Assembly: GCF_001579805.1 (NCBI RefSeq)
Contig: NZ_CP014546.1
Span: 2,108,001 to 2,172,000 of the forward strand
Source: Pseudomonas azotoformans
Lineage (GTDB): Bacteria > Pseudomonadota > Gammaproteobacteria > Pseudomonadales > Pseudomonadaceae
Direction: 5' to 3'
Length of the DNA: 64,000 bases
Below the pieces are notes generated by a model, which searched no databases, was not told the origin of the DNA, and saw only the letters and a program-made list of their open reading frames with translations. The translations under genes were made by a program, and so were the position numbers. Of this stretch, positions 1 through 10,574 are shown piece after piece. Numbering within the stretch: the first letter of the stretch is position 1; the number at the start of each line of letters is the position of its first letter.

Positions 1-914
1 TGGCGTTCTTCCTGGTGCTGTGGCTGATGTCCACCGCCACGCCCGAACAGAAGATCGCCATCGCTGGCTACTTCAAAGACCCGATTGGTTTCTCGGAAAG
101 CGGCACGCCCTTCGTGATCGACCTGGGTGGCTCGCCGCAATTGGCGCCTGAGCGCACCATCAACCCGGAAATCAAGACCGAGTCGCCCCAGGAGAAAATC
201 CCGATCGAGCGCGACACCGTCGAGTCCATGGCTGAGCAGGTCGAGCAGGAGCGCCTTGAGCTGCTGCTGCAAGAGCTGCAGACCAAGGTCGAAGAAAACC
301 CGCAACTGCTGAAATTCAAGGACCAGATTTCTTTTGAAATCACGCCGGAAGGCTTGCGCATCCAGATCACCGACGCCGCCAACCGGCCGATGTTCGACTC
401 CGGCAGTGCGCGCCTGAAGCCGTACTTTGAAGACATCCTGCTGGCCATGGCCGACACCATCAAGGCGGTGCCGAACAAGATCAGCATCAGCGGCCACACC
501 GACGCCAAGCCATACGCGGGCCAGGGTGATTTCGGCAACTGGGAACTCTCGGCCAACCGCGCCAACGCCGCGCGCCGCGCGCTGGTTGCCGGCAGTTATC
601 CGGACCCGCAAGTGGCGCGCGTGGTGGGGTTTGCTTCGTCGCAGCTGTTTGATCATCAAGACCCGTTCAACCCGGTCAACCGCCGGATCGATATCGTGGT
701 GCTGACCAAAAAGGCTCAGCGTGCGATTGAGGGTGATCAACCGCCGACGCCGCAACCTACCCCAGGCGCAGGCGCGCCGGGAGAGGTGCCGGCCGATCCG
801 AACGCGATTCCACCAGGACAGGAGCCGTTGCCGGCGCATGAACTGCGTCAGAAGCTGAACTTGTTTGACGATGGTGGGGTGAAGGATCCTACGGTGCCGG
901 GTACCGGTTCGTAA
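1..914 (+). CDS. motB: Flagellar motor stator protein MotB (5' end missing)
   Basis: The frame is already open at base 3 (AFFLVLWLMSTATPEQK), so the window starts inside the single N-terminal membrane helix; 303 residues are visible. MotB pairs with MotA as the proton-driven stator and anchors it to peptidoglycan. The residues AFFLVLWLMS are the end of the MotB transmembrane plug region. The C-terminal half carries the OmpA-like peptidoglycan-binding fold, with SGHTDAKPY, the ELSANRAN segment and NPVNRRIDIVV, the usual OmpA/MotB signature. A low-complexity Pro/Gly tail (TPQPTPGAGAPG) follows, as in pseudomonad MotB. motA is expected just upstream, outside the window. A terminator follows the stop. 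Identification is secure. Confidence 0.96.
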   Translation, partial: AFFLVLWLMSTATPEQKIAIAGYFKDPIGFSESGTPFVIDLGGSPQLAPERTINPEIKTESPQEKIPIERDTVESMAEQVEQERLELLLQELQTKVEENPQLLKFKDQISFEITPEGLRIQITDAANRPMFDSGSARLKPYFEDILLAMADTIKAVPNKISISGHTDAKPYAGQGDFGNWELSANRANAARRALVAGSYPDPQVARVVGFASSQLFDHQDPFNPVNRRIDIVVLTKKAQRAIEGDQPPTPQPTPGAGAPGEVPADPNAIPPGQEPLPAHELRQKLNLFDDGGVKDPTVPGTGS

Positions 915-928
915 GCTTCACAAACAAA

Positions 929-952
929 AAGGCCGCGATGATCGCGGCCTTG
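929..952 (+). terminator. Rho-independent terminator after motB
   Basis: A hairpin with arms AAGGCCGCGA / TCGCGGCCTT begins 14 bases after the motB stop and is followed by a T-rich stretch. It probably ends the motAB transcript. Confidence 0.85.
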
Positions 953-980
953 TTGTTTCTATCTGTGGGGTGAGCTTTCT

Positions 981-1074
981 GTGGCGAGGGAGCTTGCTCC
1001 CGCTGGACTGCGCAGCAGTCCCCAACTTTTTAGGGGCGCTGCGCACCCCAGCGGGAGCAAGCTCCCTCGCCACA
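981..1074. repeat. REPIN-type palindromic repeat (family A, copy 1)
   Basis: Two inverted copies of a REP sequence (GTGGCGAGGGAGCTTGCTCC and its complement) flank a spacer of about 40 bases that itself folds. The same pair recurs at 49030-49159 and 54536-54627. This is the REP doublet (REPIN) arrangement typical of fluorescent pseudomonads, lying between the convergent motB and rsgA genes. Confidence 0.85.
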
Positions 1075-1078
1075 AGGC

Positions 1079-2110
1079 TCAGTAACTGCTCTCCGGCAAA
1101 CTCGCAATAATCGACCGATAGCTGTTCATCCGCTGCTGCTGCACACGCCCATCCTCCAGCGCCTTGAGCAATGCACAGCCCGGCTCACGGTCGTGTTTGC
1201 AGTCGCGGAAGCGGCAGGTGCCGATCAGGTCGTTGAATTCGATGAAGCCTGCTTCCACATCGCTGCGGCTGACGTGGCCGAGGCCGAATTCGCGGATACC
1301 GGGGGAGTCGATCAGCTCACCGCCGCCGGGGAAGTGGAACAACCGCGCGGTGGTGGTGGTGTGAGTACCCTGGCCGGACAGTTCCGACAGTGGGCCCACG
1401 CGGGTTTCGACTTCCGGCAGCAGGCTGTTGACCAGCGAGGATTTACCCACGCCCGACTGGCCGACAAACACGCTGATGCGCCCGTCCAACTGCTGTTGCA
1501 GCTGTTCCATGCCATTGCCGTGATGCGCCGAGACTTCCAGCACCGGGTAGCCGAGCGTGCGGTACACCGCCAACAGGGCATTCAGTGCCGGGGCGTTCTG
1601 CTCGTCGATCAGGTCGAATTTGTTCAACAGCAACAGTGGGCGGATGCCAGCGTGCTCGGCGGCGACCAGGTAGCGGTCGATCAGGTTGGCATGGGGCTCG
1701 GGCAGTGGCGCGAACACGATGACGATCATGTCGACGTTGGCCGCCACCGGCTTGAGCTGGCCACGGCTGTCCGGGCGGCGCAGTTCGGTGGTGCGTGGCA
1801 ACTGGGCGACAATCACGCCGATGCCTTGGTTGCCGGCACGCCAGACCACTTGGTCGCCGGTCACCAGCGCAGGCAGGTTGGCGCGCAAGTGGCAACGGAA
1901 CACTTGGCCTGCGAGTTCGCCTTCGAGCGCCTCGACTTCGACCTGCACACCAAAGTGCGCGATCACCAGGCCCGTTTGTTCAGGGCCCAGGTCGCCGCCT
2001 TCAAGCGCTTCCACGGCGGAGGATTCACGTTTGGCGGCGCGAGCGGCGCGTTCACCTTGAATCTTTTCGATGCGCCAGTTTTGGCGACGGTTGAGCTGGC
2101 GTTTGGCCAT
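1079..2110 (-). CDS. rsgA: Small ribosomal subunit biogenesis GTPase RsgA
   Basis: 343 residues. RsgA is a circularly permuted GTPase that checks late 30S subunit maturation. The permuted order is visible: G4 (NKFDL) precedes the P-loop GQSGVGKSS near residue 215 and the G3 motif DSPG. An OB-fold occupies the N-terminal third, and a C-terminal zinc-binding cluster is seen as [15 protein letters not shown] start at the ATG giving [12 protein letters not shown], the conserved basic N terminus, rather than eight codons upstream. It is divergent from orn, with about 108 bases between them. Family assignment is secure. Confidence 0.96.
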   Translation of the reverse strand: MAKRQLNRRQNWRIEKIQGERAARAAKRESSAVEALEGGDLGPEQTGLVIAHFGVQVEVEALEGELAGQVFRCHLRANLPALVTGDQVVWRAGNQGIGVIVAQLPRTTELRRPDSRGQLKPVAANVDMIVIVFAPLPEPHANLIDRYLVAAEHAGIRPLLLLNKFDLIDEQNAPALNALLAVYRTLGYPVLEVSAHHGNGMEQLQQQLDGRISVFVGQSGVGKSSLVNSLLPEVETRVGPLSELSGQGTHTTTTARLFHFPGGGELIDSPGIREFGLGHVSRSDVEAGFIEFNDLIGTCRFRDCKHDREPGCALLKALEDGRVQQQRMNSYRSIIASLPESSY

Positions 2111-2218
2111 GGGTGTTCCGTGTCGATAATGCAAAGGTTGGGTAAAACGGTCGCGAGTCTAGCACGCCCCCGCCTGCTAAACTGCGCAGCTACGCCAAGG
2201 TGCCAAGAGAATCAAGCC

Positions 2219-2761
2219 ATGCAAAACCCACAGAACCTGATTTGGATCGATCTGGAAATGACCGGTCTGAACCCCGACACCGACGTCATCATCGAGATGG
2301 CGACCATTGTCACCGACAGCAACCTCAACACCTTGGCCGAAGGTCCGGTGATCGCCATCCACCACAGCGATGCCGTCCTTGCCACCATGGACGAGTGGAA
2401 CACCCGCACCCACGGCAACTCCGGCCTCACCCAGCGCGTGCGCGACAGCCGCATCAGCATGGCCGAAGCTGAGGCCGAGACCATCGCCTTCCTGGAAAAG
2501 TGGGTGCCCAAGGGCAAGTCGCCGATCTGCGGCAACAGCATCTGCCAGGACCGTCGCTTCCTTTATACCCACATGAAAGGGCTGGAAAGCTACTTCCATT
2601 ACCGCAACCTGGATGTGTCGACACTCAAAGAGCTGGCCGCGCGTTGGGCGCCGGAAGTCAAAGACAGCTTCCATAAAGGCAGCACACATTTGGCGCTGGA
2701 TGATATTCGCGAGTCGATTGCCGAGCTGCAGCATTACCGCAAGCATTTCATCAAAGCGTGA
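2219..2761 (+). CDS. orn: Oligoribonuclease
   Basis: 180 residues, the usual length. Orn is a 3'-5' exonuclease of the DEDDh family that degrades dinucleotides, including pGpG from cyclic-di-GMP breakdown, and is generally essential in pseudomonads. The first catalytic Asp/Glu pair lies in [10 protein letters not shown] near residue 12; SICQDRRFL and the C-terminal [11 protein letters not shown] carry later conserved acidic/His residues. The ATG at 2219 was chosen because [16 protein letters not shown] matches the family N terminus. The frame stays open far upstream but only as antisense to rsgA. Confidence 0.96.
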   Translation: MQNPQNLIWIDLEMTGLNPDTDVIIEMATIVTDSNLNTLAEGPVIAIHHSDAVLATMDEWNTRTHGNSGLTQRVRDSRISMAEAEAETIAFLEKWVPKGKSPICGNSICQDRRFLYTHMKGLESYFHYRNLDVSTLKELAARWAPEVKDSFHKGSTHLALDDIRESIAELQHYRKHFIKA

Positions 2762-2824
2762 CGCCCCCTTTTGGTGCCGTCAGCAAATGATTAGACTGCC
2801 GGCCTCAATGCAAGGATCGCCCTC

Positions 2825-3439
2825 ATGCTGCTGATGCTCTACCTCATCGCCATCACCGCCGAAGCCATGACCGGCGCGCTGTCGGCCGGGCGACGCGGCA
2901 TGGACTGGTTTGGCGTAGTGCTGATCGCGTGTGTGACAGCGCTGGGTGGCGGTTCAGTGCGTGACGTGCTGCTCGGGCATTACCCGCTGACCTGGGTCAA
3001 GCACCCGGAATACCTGGTGCTGACCTCGATTGCCGCACTGGTGACGATCTTTATTGCTCCGCTGATGCGTCGCCTGCGCTCGCTGTTCCTGGCGCTGGAC
3101 GCCGTGGGCCTGGTGGCGTTCACCCTGATTGGTTGCATGACCGCGCTGGAAATGGGTCACGGCATGTTGGTGGCCTCGGTCAGTGGTGTGATCACTGGGG
3201 TTTTCGGTGGCATCCTGCGCGACATCTTCTGCAACGACATCCCGCTGATCTTCCGCCGCGAGCTGTACGCCAGCGTGTCGTTCCTCGCCGCCTGGTTCTA
3301 CATGCTCTGCCTTTATCTGGAACTGCCCAGCGAGCAGTCGATCCTGCTGACCCTGTTCAGCGGCTTTCTATTGCGGCTGTTGGCGATCCGTTTTCACTGG
3401 GAAATGCCCAAGTTCGTCTACAACGACGACGTGCACTAA
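2825..3439 (+). CDS. TRIC/UPF0126-type inner membrane protein
   Basis: 204 residues with about seven hydrophobic segments. The sequence contains two similar halves each with a GG-rich motif (ALGGGSVRDVLLG and GVFGGILRDIFC), the mark of the YicG/YadS (UPF0126) family related to trimeric intracellular cation channels. Function in bacteria is probably ion or small-solute conductance, but no substrate can be read from the sequence. A Shine-Dalgarno-like AAGGA precedes the ATG; an in-frame ATG three codons later is an alternative start. Its stop overlaps the convergent queG stop by four bases. Confidence 0.85.
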   Translation: MLLMLYLIAITAEAMTGALSAGRRGMDWFGVVLIACVTALGGGSVRDVLLGHYPLTWVKHPEYLVLTSIAALVTIFIAPLMRRLRSLFLALDAVGLVAFTLIGCMTALEMGHGMLVASVSGVITGVFGGILRDIFCNDIPLIFRRELYASVSFLAAWFYMLCLYLELPSEQSILLTLFSGFLLRLLAIRFHWEMPKFVYNDDVH

Positions 3440-4501
3440 CGGCTGGCGTGCTGGTTCAGCGCCCATTCCACGTGTTCGCGCACCAGCTCCGACGGGTAAT
3501 CCCGGCGCGCCTTCAAGGCTTCCAGCACCGGAATACTCGACGGCGCATTGCCCAGGCCCACCGCCAGGTTGCGCAGCCAGCGCTCGTAGCCGGCACGACG
3601 CAGCGGTGAGCCTTCAGTACTGCTGAGGAATTTATCCTCGTCCCACATAAACAGTTCGGCCAGCTCCGCGTTATCCAGGTTGTGGCGCGGTTTGAAATCG
3701 CTTTCGGCGGTGGAGCGGGCGAAACGATTCCATGGGCATACGATCTGACAGTCATCACAGCCGAATACCCGATTGCCGATCAGTGGGCGCAAGTCCTCTG
3801 GGATCGCGTTCTTGAGCTCGATGGTCAGGTAGGAGATACAGCGCCGCGCGTCCAATACATAGGGGCCGACGAAGGCGTTGGTGGGGCAGATATCCAGGCA
3901 AGCGGTGCAGCGGCCGCAGTGTTCGGTGCTGTGAGGGGCATCGATCGGCAACGGCAGGTCGACGAATAGTTCGCTCAGAAAGAAGTAACTACCGGCCTTG
4001 CGATTGAGGACCAGGGTGTTTTTACCGATCCAGCCCAGCCCGGCTTTTTCGGCGATGGCTTTTTCCAGCACGGGCGCGCTGTCGACAAAGGCGCGGAAAC
4101 CGAACGGGCCCGATCTGCGCTTGAATGCGATCAGCCAGTTGCTGCACGCGCTTGCGGATCAGCTTGTGGTAGTCACGGCCCAGGGCGTAACGCGAAATGT
4201 AGGCTTTTTCTGGCTTGGCCAGCAATTGGGCCATTTGCGTGTCGCCCGGCAGGTAATCCATGCGCAGCGACACCACGCGCAAGGTGCCCGGCACCAGTTC
4301 GTCGGGATGGGAGCGTTTGCTGCCATGGGCGCCCATGTAGTCCATCTCGCCGTGGTAGCCCGCGTCGAGCCAGCGTTGCAGGTGCTGCTCATGCTCGGCC
4401 AGGTCCAGGCCGCTGATGCCGACTTGTTGAAAGCCCAGCTCGCGGCCCCAGTCTTTGATCGATTGGGCGAGGGCGGGCAGATCGGACGTAATAGCAGGCA
4501 T
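3436..4501 (-). pseudogene. queG: Epoxyqueuosine reductase QueG, disrupted by a one-base frameshift
   Basis: QueG reduces epoxyqueuosine to queuosine in tRNA, using cobalamin and two [4Fe-4S] clusters. Reading from MPAITSDLPALAQ at 4501, the N-terminal part is intact to ADRIQAQIGP; the frame then breaks at about 4106-4111. In the coding strand the run GGGCCCG would have to be GGGCCG to give the expected IGPFGFRAFVD and join to VLEKAIAEKAGLGWIGKNT. The remainder carries both cluster motifs, CGRCTACLDICP and CDDCQIVCPW. With one base removed the product is 354 residues, normal for the family. Either a sequencing error or a recent lesion; everything else in the gene looks functional. Divergent from nnrD. 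Confidence 0.9.
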
Positions 4502-4564
4502 GAGACACGGGAAACCACAGGTTAGATGCGTATAATTCTGCCAGACATCGGAGCTTGAAGACGC

Positions 4565-5425
4565 ATGCCGCAGACAAATCACGCAATAACCGACGTACAG
4601 CCCCTGTTGCACGGCCATTTGCCGCAACTGACAGTGCGTTCGCCGGACGCCCATAAAGGCCAGTTTGGCCACCTGTTGGTCATTGGCGGTGACCACGGCT
4701 TTGGCGGCGCCGCCTTGCTGAGCACCGAAAGTGCCTTGCGCAGTGGCGCGGGCATGGTGTCCCTGGCGACGCGCCCGGAACACGTGCCAGCCGCTTTGGC
4801 CCGCTTGCCGGAAGTCATGACCGTCGGCGTCAGCTCGGCCAACCAACTGATGGGCTTGTTGGAAAAGATCTCGGTCATTGTGATCGGGCCTGGGCTGGGT
4901 GAAGCGTCCTGGGGCAAAAGCCTGCTGTCCGTCGCCGCCAACGCCAAGCAGCCGCAAGTCTGGGATGCCGACGCCTTGAATCAGCTCGCCAATGGCGGCA
5001 TCAGCTTGCCAGCCAACAGCGTGATCACCCCGCATCCGGGGGAGGCTGCGCGGTTGTTGGGCCTTTCGACAGCCGAGGTTCAGGCCGATCGTCTTAAGGT
5101 GGCGCGCGCGTTGAGTCAGACATTCAATGCAGTGGCTATCCTCAAGGGGGCTGGCAGTTTGATTGCCAGCCCGGACGGACGTGTTTCACGCTGTGACCAA
5201 GGCCATCCGGCGATGGCAACGGCGGGGCTAGGTGATGTCCTGGCCGGGCTGGTGGGCGCGTTGCTGGCCCAGGGCATGCCGGCCTATGAGGCAAGCTGCC
5301 TGGCGGTTTGGTTGCATGCCACGGCGGGTGATCGCCAGGGCACCTTTGGTCGCGGCTTGGCTGCCAGCGACTTGATACCCGCCATTCGTCAATTGCTGGA
5401 GGAGCAGTCGCCGTGTCTGAAGTAA
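4565..5425 (+). CDS. nnrD: ADP-dependent NAD(P)H-hydrate dehydratase (stand-alone domain)
   Basis: 286 residues, a carbohydrate-kinase-like fold. The enzyme dehydrates S-NAD(P)HX, repairing hydrated nicotinamide cofactors. Seen in the sequence: HKGQFGHLLVIGGDHGFGGA near the N terminus, VIGPGLG, WDADALNQL, TPHPGE and the catalytic/nucleotide region ATAGLGDVLAGLVG. Only the dehydratase half of the bifunctional YjeF protein is present; the epimerase (NnrE) half is absent here. The last codons overlap the GTG start of tsaE, so the two are translationally coupled in the run that continues through hfq. Confidence 0.93.
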   Translation: MPQTNHAITDVQPLLHGHLPQLTVRSPDAHKGQFGHLLVIGGDHGFGGAALLSTESALRSGAGMVSLATRPEHVPAALARLPEVMTVGVSSANQLMGLLEKISVIVIGPGLGEASWGKSLLSVAANAKQPQVWDADALNQLANGGISLPANSVITPHPGEAARLLGLSTAEVQADRLKVARALSQTFNAVAILKGAGSLIASPDGRVSRCDQGHPAMATAGLGDVLAGLVGALLAQGMPAYEASCLAVWLHATAGDRQGTFGRGLAASDLIPAIRQLLEEQSPCLK

Positions 5426-5883
5426 TCCTTTTTTTGGCCGATGAAGAGGCCATGGTTGCGTTCGGGCAACGCATTGCGCAGGTGACGGCGGGTGCAGGGC
5501 TGATCTTTCTGGAAGGTGACTTGGGGGCGGGCAAGACCACGCTATCCCGAGGGATTATCCGAGGGTTGGGCCATACAGGGGCAGTAAAAAGCCCTACGTT
5601 CACCCTGGTAGAACCCTACGAGATCGGCGCAGTGCGCGCCTTCCACTTTGACCTTTATCGTCTGGTTGACCCCGAAGAGCTCGAATATATGGGGATCCGG
5701 GATTACTTCGATGAAGATGCGTTGTGCCTGATCGAGTGGCCAGATAAAGGCACAGGCTTTTTGCCAAAGCCTGACATGACCATTACCATTACGCCGCATG
5801 AGCATGGACGTCAGTTGAAGTTGTTGCCCCAGAGCGCGCGCGGCCAGTCGTGGTGCGCCGCTTTGGCATTGGAATTCAAATAA
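5413..5883 (+). CDS. tsaE: tRNA threonylcarbamoyladenosine biosynthesis ATPase TsaE
   Basis: 156 residues. TsaE is the P-loop ATPase that works with TsaB and TsaD to form t6A37 in tRNAs reading ANN codons. A Walker A motif is seen as EGDLGAGKTTLSRG near residue 36, followed by VKSPTFTLVEPY, HFDLYRL and the conserved LIEWPDKG. The start is a GTG at 5413 preceded by GGAGGAG eight bases upstream; it overlaps the nnrD stop. Essential in many bacteria. Identification is secure. Confidence 0.95.
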   Translation: MSEVILFLADEEAMVAFGQRIAQVTAGAGLIFLEGDLGAGKTTLSRGIIRGLGHTGAVKSPTFTLVEPYEIGAVRAFHFDLYRLVDPEELEYMGIRDYFDEDALCLIEWPDKGTGFLPKPDMTITITPHEHGRQLKLLPQSARGQSWCAALALEFK

Positions 5884-5898
5884 TTGGTGGGGTTAGGT

Positions 5899-7320
5899 AT
5901 GCGCTTTCGCGCGTTGGTTGCTGTCGTGGGGGTGTTGCTTGCGGCAATGACTGTCAATGCTCTGGCTGCTTCACAGGTGAAGAGTGTTCGCCTGTGGCGA
6001 GCGCCGGATAACACGCGACTGGTGTTCGACCTGTCTGGCCCGGTCCAGCACAGCGTCTTTACCCTGACGGCGCCTGATCGCCTGGTGATCGACATCAACG
6101 GCGCGACCCTGGCCGCGCCGTTGAAAGTGTCCACTGCCAATACCCCGATTACCGCCATGCGCTCGGCCCAGCGCACGCCGACTGATCTGCGTGTGGTGAT
6201 CGACCTGAAAAAGGTCGTGACCCCGAAAAGCTTCTCCTTGGCGCCCAACGCCCAGTACGGCAACCGGTTGGTGGTCGACCTGTTCGACAATGCCGCCGAT
6301 GCCAACCCGCCGCCTGCACCGCCTCCAAGCGTCGCGACTGTCCCGGCGGTGCCGGTCAACCCGTCGCAACCACAGGTCAAGCTGCCTCCGCCGCCACCGG
6401 CTCCCGCCGGCAAGCGTGACATTATCGTGGTGATCGACGCCGGTCACGGCGGCGAAGACCCCGGTGCCTCCGGCTCACGCGGCCAGCATGAAAAAGACGT
6501 GGTGCTGGCGATTGCCCGTGAACTGCAGCGCCAGATCAACGCGATGAAAGGCTACCGCGCTGAGCTGACCCGTACCGGCGACTACTTCATTCCGTTGCGC
6601 GGCCGTACCGAAATTGCCCGCAAGAAAGGCGCTGACCTGTTCGTATCGATCCATGCCGACGCCGCGCCTTCTACCGCAGCCTTTGGCGCCTCGGTGTTTG
6701 CCCTGTCGGATCGCGGCGCGACGTCTGAGACCGCCCGCTGGCTGGCCGACAGTGAAAACCGTTCCGACTTGATCGGCGGGGCGGGTAACGTCTCCCTTGA
6801 TGACAAAGACAAAATGCTCGCCGGCGTACTGCTCGACTTGTCGATGACCGCTTCGCTGACGTCCAGCTTGAACGTGGGCCAGAAGGTCCTGAGTAACATC
6901 GGCCGGGTCACCTCGCTGCACAAACAGCGCGTGGAACAAGCAGGATTCATGGTGTTGAAGTCGCCGGATATCCCATCGATCCTGGTGGAGACCGGGTTTA
7001 TCTCCAACTCCAACGAGGCCTCGAAGCTGGCCAGCGCCAGTCACCAGCAAGCGCTGGCGCGTTCCATCAGCGCCGGTGTGCGCCAGTTCTTCCAGCAGAA
7101 TCCGCCACCGGGCACCTACATCGCCTGGCTGCGTGACTCCGGGAAAATCGCCCAAGGCCCGCGCGACCATCGCGTACAGCCCGGCGACACCCTGGCCATG
7201 CTGGCTGTGCGTTTCCAGGTGTCGGCCGCGACCTTGCGCAGCGCCAACAACCTGAAGACCGATGAATTGAAAGTCGGCCAGGTGTTGACCATCCCTGGCA
7301 CCGAATTGGCGGCGCAGTAA
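5899..7320 (+). CDS. amiB: N-acetylmuramoyl-L-alanine amidase AmiB (AMIN, Amidase_3, LysM)
   Basis: 473 residues from the ATG giving [17 protein letters not shown], a typical Sec signal peptide; an in-frame TTG upstream is less likely. The enzyme cleaves the amide between N-acetylmuramic acid and the peptide stem and separates daughter cells. Domains: AMIN (about 25-130, septal targeting), a Pro-rich linker (PPPAPPPS), Amidase_3 (about 175-395) with zinc ligands in [10 protein letters not shown] and SIHADAAP and the catalytic Glu in LVETGFISN, then a C-terminal LysM domain ([15 protein letters not shown]). Stop overlaps the mutL start (TAATG). Confidence 0.95.
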   Translation: MRFRALVAVVGVLLAAMTVNALAASQVKSVRLWRAPDNTRLVFDLSGPVQHSVFTLTAPDRLVIDINGATLAAPLKVSTANTPITAMRSAQRTPTDLRVVIDLKKVVTPKSFSLAPNAQYGNRLVVDLFDNAADANPPPAPPPSVATVPAVPVNPSQPQVKLPPPPPAPAGKRDIIVVIDAGHGGEDPGASGSRGQHEKDVVLAIARELQRQINAMKGYRAELTRTGDYFIPLRGRTEIARKKGADLFVSIHADAAPSTAAFGASVFALSDRGATSETARWLADSENRSDLIGGAGNVSLDDKDKMLAGVLLDLSMTASLTSSLNVGQKVLSNIGRVTSLHKQRVEQAGFMVLKSPDIPSILVETGFISNSNEASKLASASHQQALARSISAGVRQFFQQNPPPGTYIAWLRDSGKIAQGPRDHRVQPGDTLAMLAVRFQVSAATLRSANNLKTDELKVGQVLTIPGTELAAQ

Positions 7321-9236
7321 TGAGCGACTCGATCCTGGATAACGGCTCACGCATCGAACTGCTCAGCCCGCGCCTTGCCAACCAGATTGCGGCGGGCGAG
7401 GTGGTGGAGCGTCCGGCATCGGTGATCAAGGAGCTGCTGGAAAACAGCATCGACTCCGGCGCCAAGCGCATTGATGTCGACGTGGAGCAGGGCGGCGTCA
7501 AGCTGCTGCGCGTGCGTGATGATGGCAGCGGTATCTCGTCCGACGACCTGCCGCTGGCCCTGGCCCGTCACGCCACCAGCAAGATTCGCGACCTGGAAGA
7601 CCTTGAGCGGGTGATGAGCCTGGGCTTTCGCGGTGAGGCCCTGGCGTCCATCAGCTCTGTGGCGCGCCTGACCCTGACGTCCCGCACCCGCAGCGCCGAG
7701 CAGGCCTGGCAAGTGGAAACCGAAGGTCGCGACATGGCGCCTCGGGTCCAGCCGGCAGCCCATCCCGTCGGTACGTCGGTGGAAGTGCGCGACCTGTTCT
7801 TCAACACCCCGGCGCGGCGCAAATTCCTCAAGGCCGAGAAAACCGAATTCGATCACCTGCAGGAAGTCATCAAGCGCCTGGCCCTGGCCCGCTTCGATGT
7901 GGCATTCCACCTGCGGCATAATGGCAAGACCATCCTCAGCCTGCACGAAGCCCACGATGACGCCGCGCGTGCTCGCCGGGTGTCAGCGATATGCGGGCCA
8001 GGTTTCCTGGAGCAGGCGCTGCCGATTGAAATCGAGCGCAATGGCCTGCGGCTGTGGGGTTGGGTCGGTTTGCCGACCTTCTCCCGCAGCCAGGCGGACT
8101 TGCAGTACTTCTTTGTGAACGGCCGTGCGGTGCGCGACAAACTGGTGGCCCACGCGGTGCGCCAGGCCTATCGCGACGTGCTTTTCAACGGGCGTCACCC
8201 GACGTTTGTGTTGTTCTTTGAGGTCGACCCGTCGGTGGTGGACGTCAACGTGCACCCGACCAAGCACGAAGTGCGCTTCCGTGATGGGCGCATGGTGCAT
8301 GACTTCCTTTATGGCACCTTGCACCGCACCCTGGGTGATGTGCGTCCGGATGATCAGTTGTCTGCGCCTATTGTGACCGCAGTGGTCCGTCCGAGTGGTC
8401 CGGAAGCTGGCGAGTTCGGCCCTCAAGGCGAAATGAGCCTAGCGGCCAACCTGCTGCAATCGCCGCAGTCGCAACCTACCTATACCGCGCCGAACTCCGG
8501 CGCCGGCTCGGGTTATCAATACCAATACACGCCACGCCCTCAATCGGCGGTGCCGGTGGCCGAGGCCCAGGCGGCTTACCGTGAGTTTTTCGCGCCGCTG
8601 CCAGGTGCCGAAGCGGGCGCGCCTGTGGCTTTGCCAGAAGGTGGCGGGGATATTCCGCCGCTGGGCTACGCGTTGGCGCAGCTCAAGGGTATCTACATCC
8701 TGGCGGAAAACGCACATGGTCTGGTGCTGGTGGACATGCATGCCGCCCACGAGCGGATCATGTACGAACGCCTCAAGATCGCCATGGCCAGCGAAGGCCT
8801 CAGCGGCCAGCCGCTGCTGGTGCCGGAGTCCCTGGCCGTCAGTCAGCGTGAGGCCGATTGTGCCGAAGAGCACCACGGCGTGTTCCAGAAGCTAGGCTTT
8901 GAGTTGCAGCGCCTGGGCCCGGAAACCCTGGCCATCCGCCAGATTCCCGCGCTGCTCAAGCAGGCCGAGGCCAACCGCCTGGTCGCCGACGTGCTGGCGG
9001 ACCTGATGGAATACGGCACCAGTGACCGTATCCAGGCGCACATCAACGAGTTGCTCGGCACCATGGCCTGCCACGGCGCCATCCGCGCCAATCGCCGCCT
9101 GGCCCTGCCGGAAATGAACGGCCTGCTGCGCGACATGGAAAACACCGAGCGCAGCGGGCAATGCAACCATGGCCGACCGACCTGGACCCAGATGGGCCTG
9201 GACGATCTGGACAAACTGTTCTTGCGCGGCCGTTGA
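7320..9236 (+). CDS. mutL: DNA mismatch repair protein MutL
   Basis: 638 residues. MutL links mismatch recognition by MutS to strand removal. The N-terminal GHKL ATPase shows [20 protein letters not shown] and [22 protein letters not shown] ends the ATPase region. The linker (about residues 345-440) is Pro/Gln-rich. The C-terminal domain has [14 protein letters not shown], close to the endonuclease motif DQHA(X)2E(X)4E with Met for Gln, plus [12 protein letters not shown] and QCNHGRPTW, so it is the endonuclease-type MutL expected where no MutH operates. It overlaps amiB upstream and miaA downstream by one base each. Confidence 0.97.
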   Translation: MSDSILDNGSRIELLSPRLANQIAAGEVVERPASVIKELLENSIDSGAKRIDVDVEQGGVKLLRVRDDGSGISSDDLPLALARHATSKIRDLEDLERVMSLGFRGEALASISSVARLTLTSRTRSAEQAWQVETEGRDMAPRVQPAAHPVGTSVEVRDLFFNTPARRKFLKAEKTEFDHLQEVIKRLALARFDVAFHLRHNGKTILSLHEAHDDAARARRVSAICGPGFLEQALPIEIERNGLRLWGWVGLPTFSRSQADLQYFFVNGRAVRDKLVAHAVRQAYRDVLFNGRHPTFVLFFEVDPSVVDVNVHPTKHEVRFRDGRMVHDFLYGTLHRTLGDVRPDDQLSAPIVTAVVRPSGPEAGEFGPQGEMSLAANLLQSPQSQPTYTAPNSGAGSGYQYQYTPRPQSAVPVAEAQAAYREFFAPLPGAEAGAPVALPEGGGDIPPLGYALAQLKGIYILAENAHGLVLVDMHAAHERIMYERLKIAMASEGLSGQPLLVPESLAVSQREADCAEEHHGVFQKLGFELQRLGPETLAIRQIPALLKQAEANRLVADVLADLMEYGTSDRIQAHINELLGTMACHGAIRANRRLALPEMNGLLRDMENTERSGQCNHGRPTWTQMGLDDLDKLFLRGR

Positions 9237-10207
9237 TGAGTGCCTTGCCCCCCGCGATCTTCCTGATGGGCCCCACGGCCGCCGGCAAGACCGACCTGGC
9301 CATCGAGCTGACCAAAGTGCTGCCGTGCGAGCTGATCAGTGTCGACTCTGCCCTGGTTTACCGGGACATGGACATCGGCACGGCCAAGCCTTCCAAGGAG
9401 CTGTTGGCCCAATACCCGCATAAGCTGATCGACATCATCGATCCGTCGCAGAGCTATTCTGCCGCGGATTTTCGCACCGATGCCCTGGCGGCCATGGCCG
9501 ATATCACCGCGCGGGGCAATATTCCGCTGCTGGTGGGCGGCACGATGCTCTATTACAAGGCTTTGCAGGAAGGTCTGGCGGATATGCCGCCGGCCGATGC
9601 CCAGGTGCGCGCCGAGCTTGAAGAAGAGGCTCTACGCCTTGGCTGGCAAGCCTTGCACGACCAGTTGGCCTCCGTGGACCCGGTGTCCGCCGCGCGCATT
9701 CACCCCAATGACCCGCAGCGCCTCACTCGCGCCCTGGAAGTCTGGCGCGTGAGCGGGCAGACCATGACTGAACATCGCCTGAAACAAAGTGCGCAAAGTG
9801 CTGACGCAGGCGCATCTGGCGCGTCACAATTGCCCTATACTGTGGCGAATCTGGCCATCGCTCCGGCAAATCGCCAGGTGCTGCATGATCGAATTGCACA
9901 AAGATTCACAATTATGTTGGAACAGGGGTTTGTGGACGAGGTCGTAGCTCTGCGTTCCAGAGGTGACCTGCATCCAGGGTTACCTTCGATACGTGCTGTA
10001 GGCTACCGCCAAGTCTGGGATCATCTGGATGGCAAGCTGACGTCAGCCGAAATGCAGGAACGCGGCATCATTGCCACGCGCCAGTTGGCGAAACGCCAGT
10101 TCACCTGGTTGCGCAGCTGGAGCGATTTGCACTGGCTGGACAGCCTGGACAGCGACAATCTGTCACGCGCCTTGAAATACTTGGGAACGGTCTCCATATT
10201 GAGCTGA
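9236..10207 (+). CDS. miaA: tRNA dimethylallyltransferase MiaA
   Basis: 323 residues. MiaA adds the dimethylallyl group to A37 of tRNAs reading UNN codons. P-loop [11 protein letters not shown] at about residue 13, [20 protein letters not shown] and the [15 protein letters not shown] segment are typical. The ATG at 9236 shares a base with the mutL stop; an upstream in-frame start would lie inside mutL and is rejected. hfq follows after 94 bases that include an AT-rich stretch, and in related bacteria hfq promoters lie within miaA. Confidence 0.96.
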   Translation: MSALPPAIFLMGPTAAGKTDLAIELTKVLPCELISVDSALVYRDMDIGTAKPSKELLAQYPHKLIDIIDPSQSYSAADFRTDALAAMADITARGNIPLLVGGTMLYYKALQEGLADMPPADAQVRAELEEEALRLGWQALHDQLASVDPVSAARIHPNDPQRLTRALEVWRVSGQTMTEHRLKQSAQSADAGASGASQLPYTVANLAIAPANRQVLHDRIAQRFTIMLEQGFVDEVVALRSRGDLHPGLPSIRAVGYRQVWDHLDGKLTSAEMQERGIIATRQLAKRQFTWLRSWSDLHWLDSLDSDNLSRALKYLGTVSILS

Positions 10208-10301
10208 GTCCTTGCAATTGCCGTCTATCCTTGGGGGTGTGACGGCCATAAGCTATCTATTTTCCGATTTTTTATTATTGATCCTTAAAGGAGTGCGGCA
10301 C

Positions 10302-10562
10302 ATGTCAAAAGGGCATTCGCTACAAGACCCTTACTTGAATACTTTACGTAAAGAGAAAGTGGGGGTTTCCATCTACCTGGTCAACGGTATCAAGCTGCAA
10401 GGCACGATCGAGTCGTTCGACCAGTTCGTGATCCTGCTGAAAAACACCGTCAGCCAGATGGTCTACAAGCACGCTATCTCGACAGTCGTTCCTGTTCGTC
10501 CAATCCGTCTGCCTAGCGCAGCCGGTGATGAAGCAGCTGACGCTGAGCCAGGTAACGCCTGA
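10302..10562 (+). CDS. hfq: RNA chaperone Hfq
   Basis: 86 residues starting [18 protein letters not shown], preceded by AAAGGAG. Hfq is a hexameric Sm-like protein that pairs small RNAs with mRNAs; in Pseudomonas it also acts with Crc in catabolite repression. Sm1 ([15 protein letters not shown]) and Sm2 ([10 protein letters not shown]) motifs are intact. The C-terminal tail is short and acidic ([11 protein letters not shown]), as in pseudomonads and unlike the long tail of E. coli. hflX follows after 12 bases. Confidence 0.97.
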   Translation: MSKGHSLQDPYLNTLRKEKVGVSIYLVNGIKLQGTIESFDQFVILLKNTVSQMVYKHAISTVVPVRPIRLPSAAGDEAADAEPGNA

Positions 10563-10574
10563 TAGGAGTCTCCT

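Noticed and set aside
4100..4115. Programmed ribosomal frameshift in queG
   Set aside because: No slippery heptamer or known family precedent, and the same lesion type occurs in two unrelated genes.
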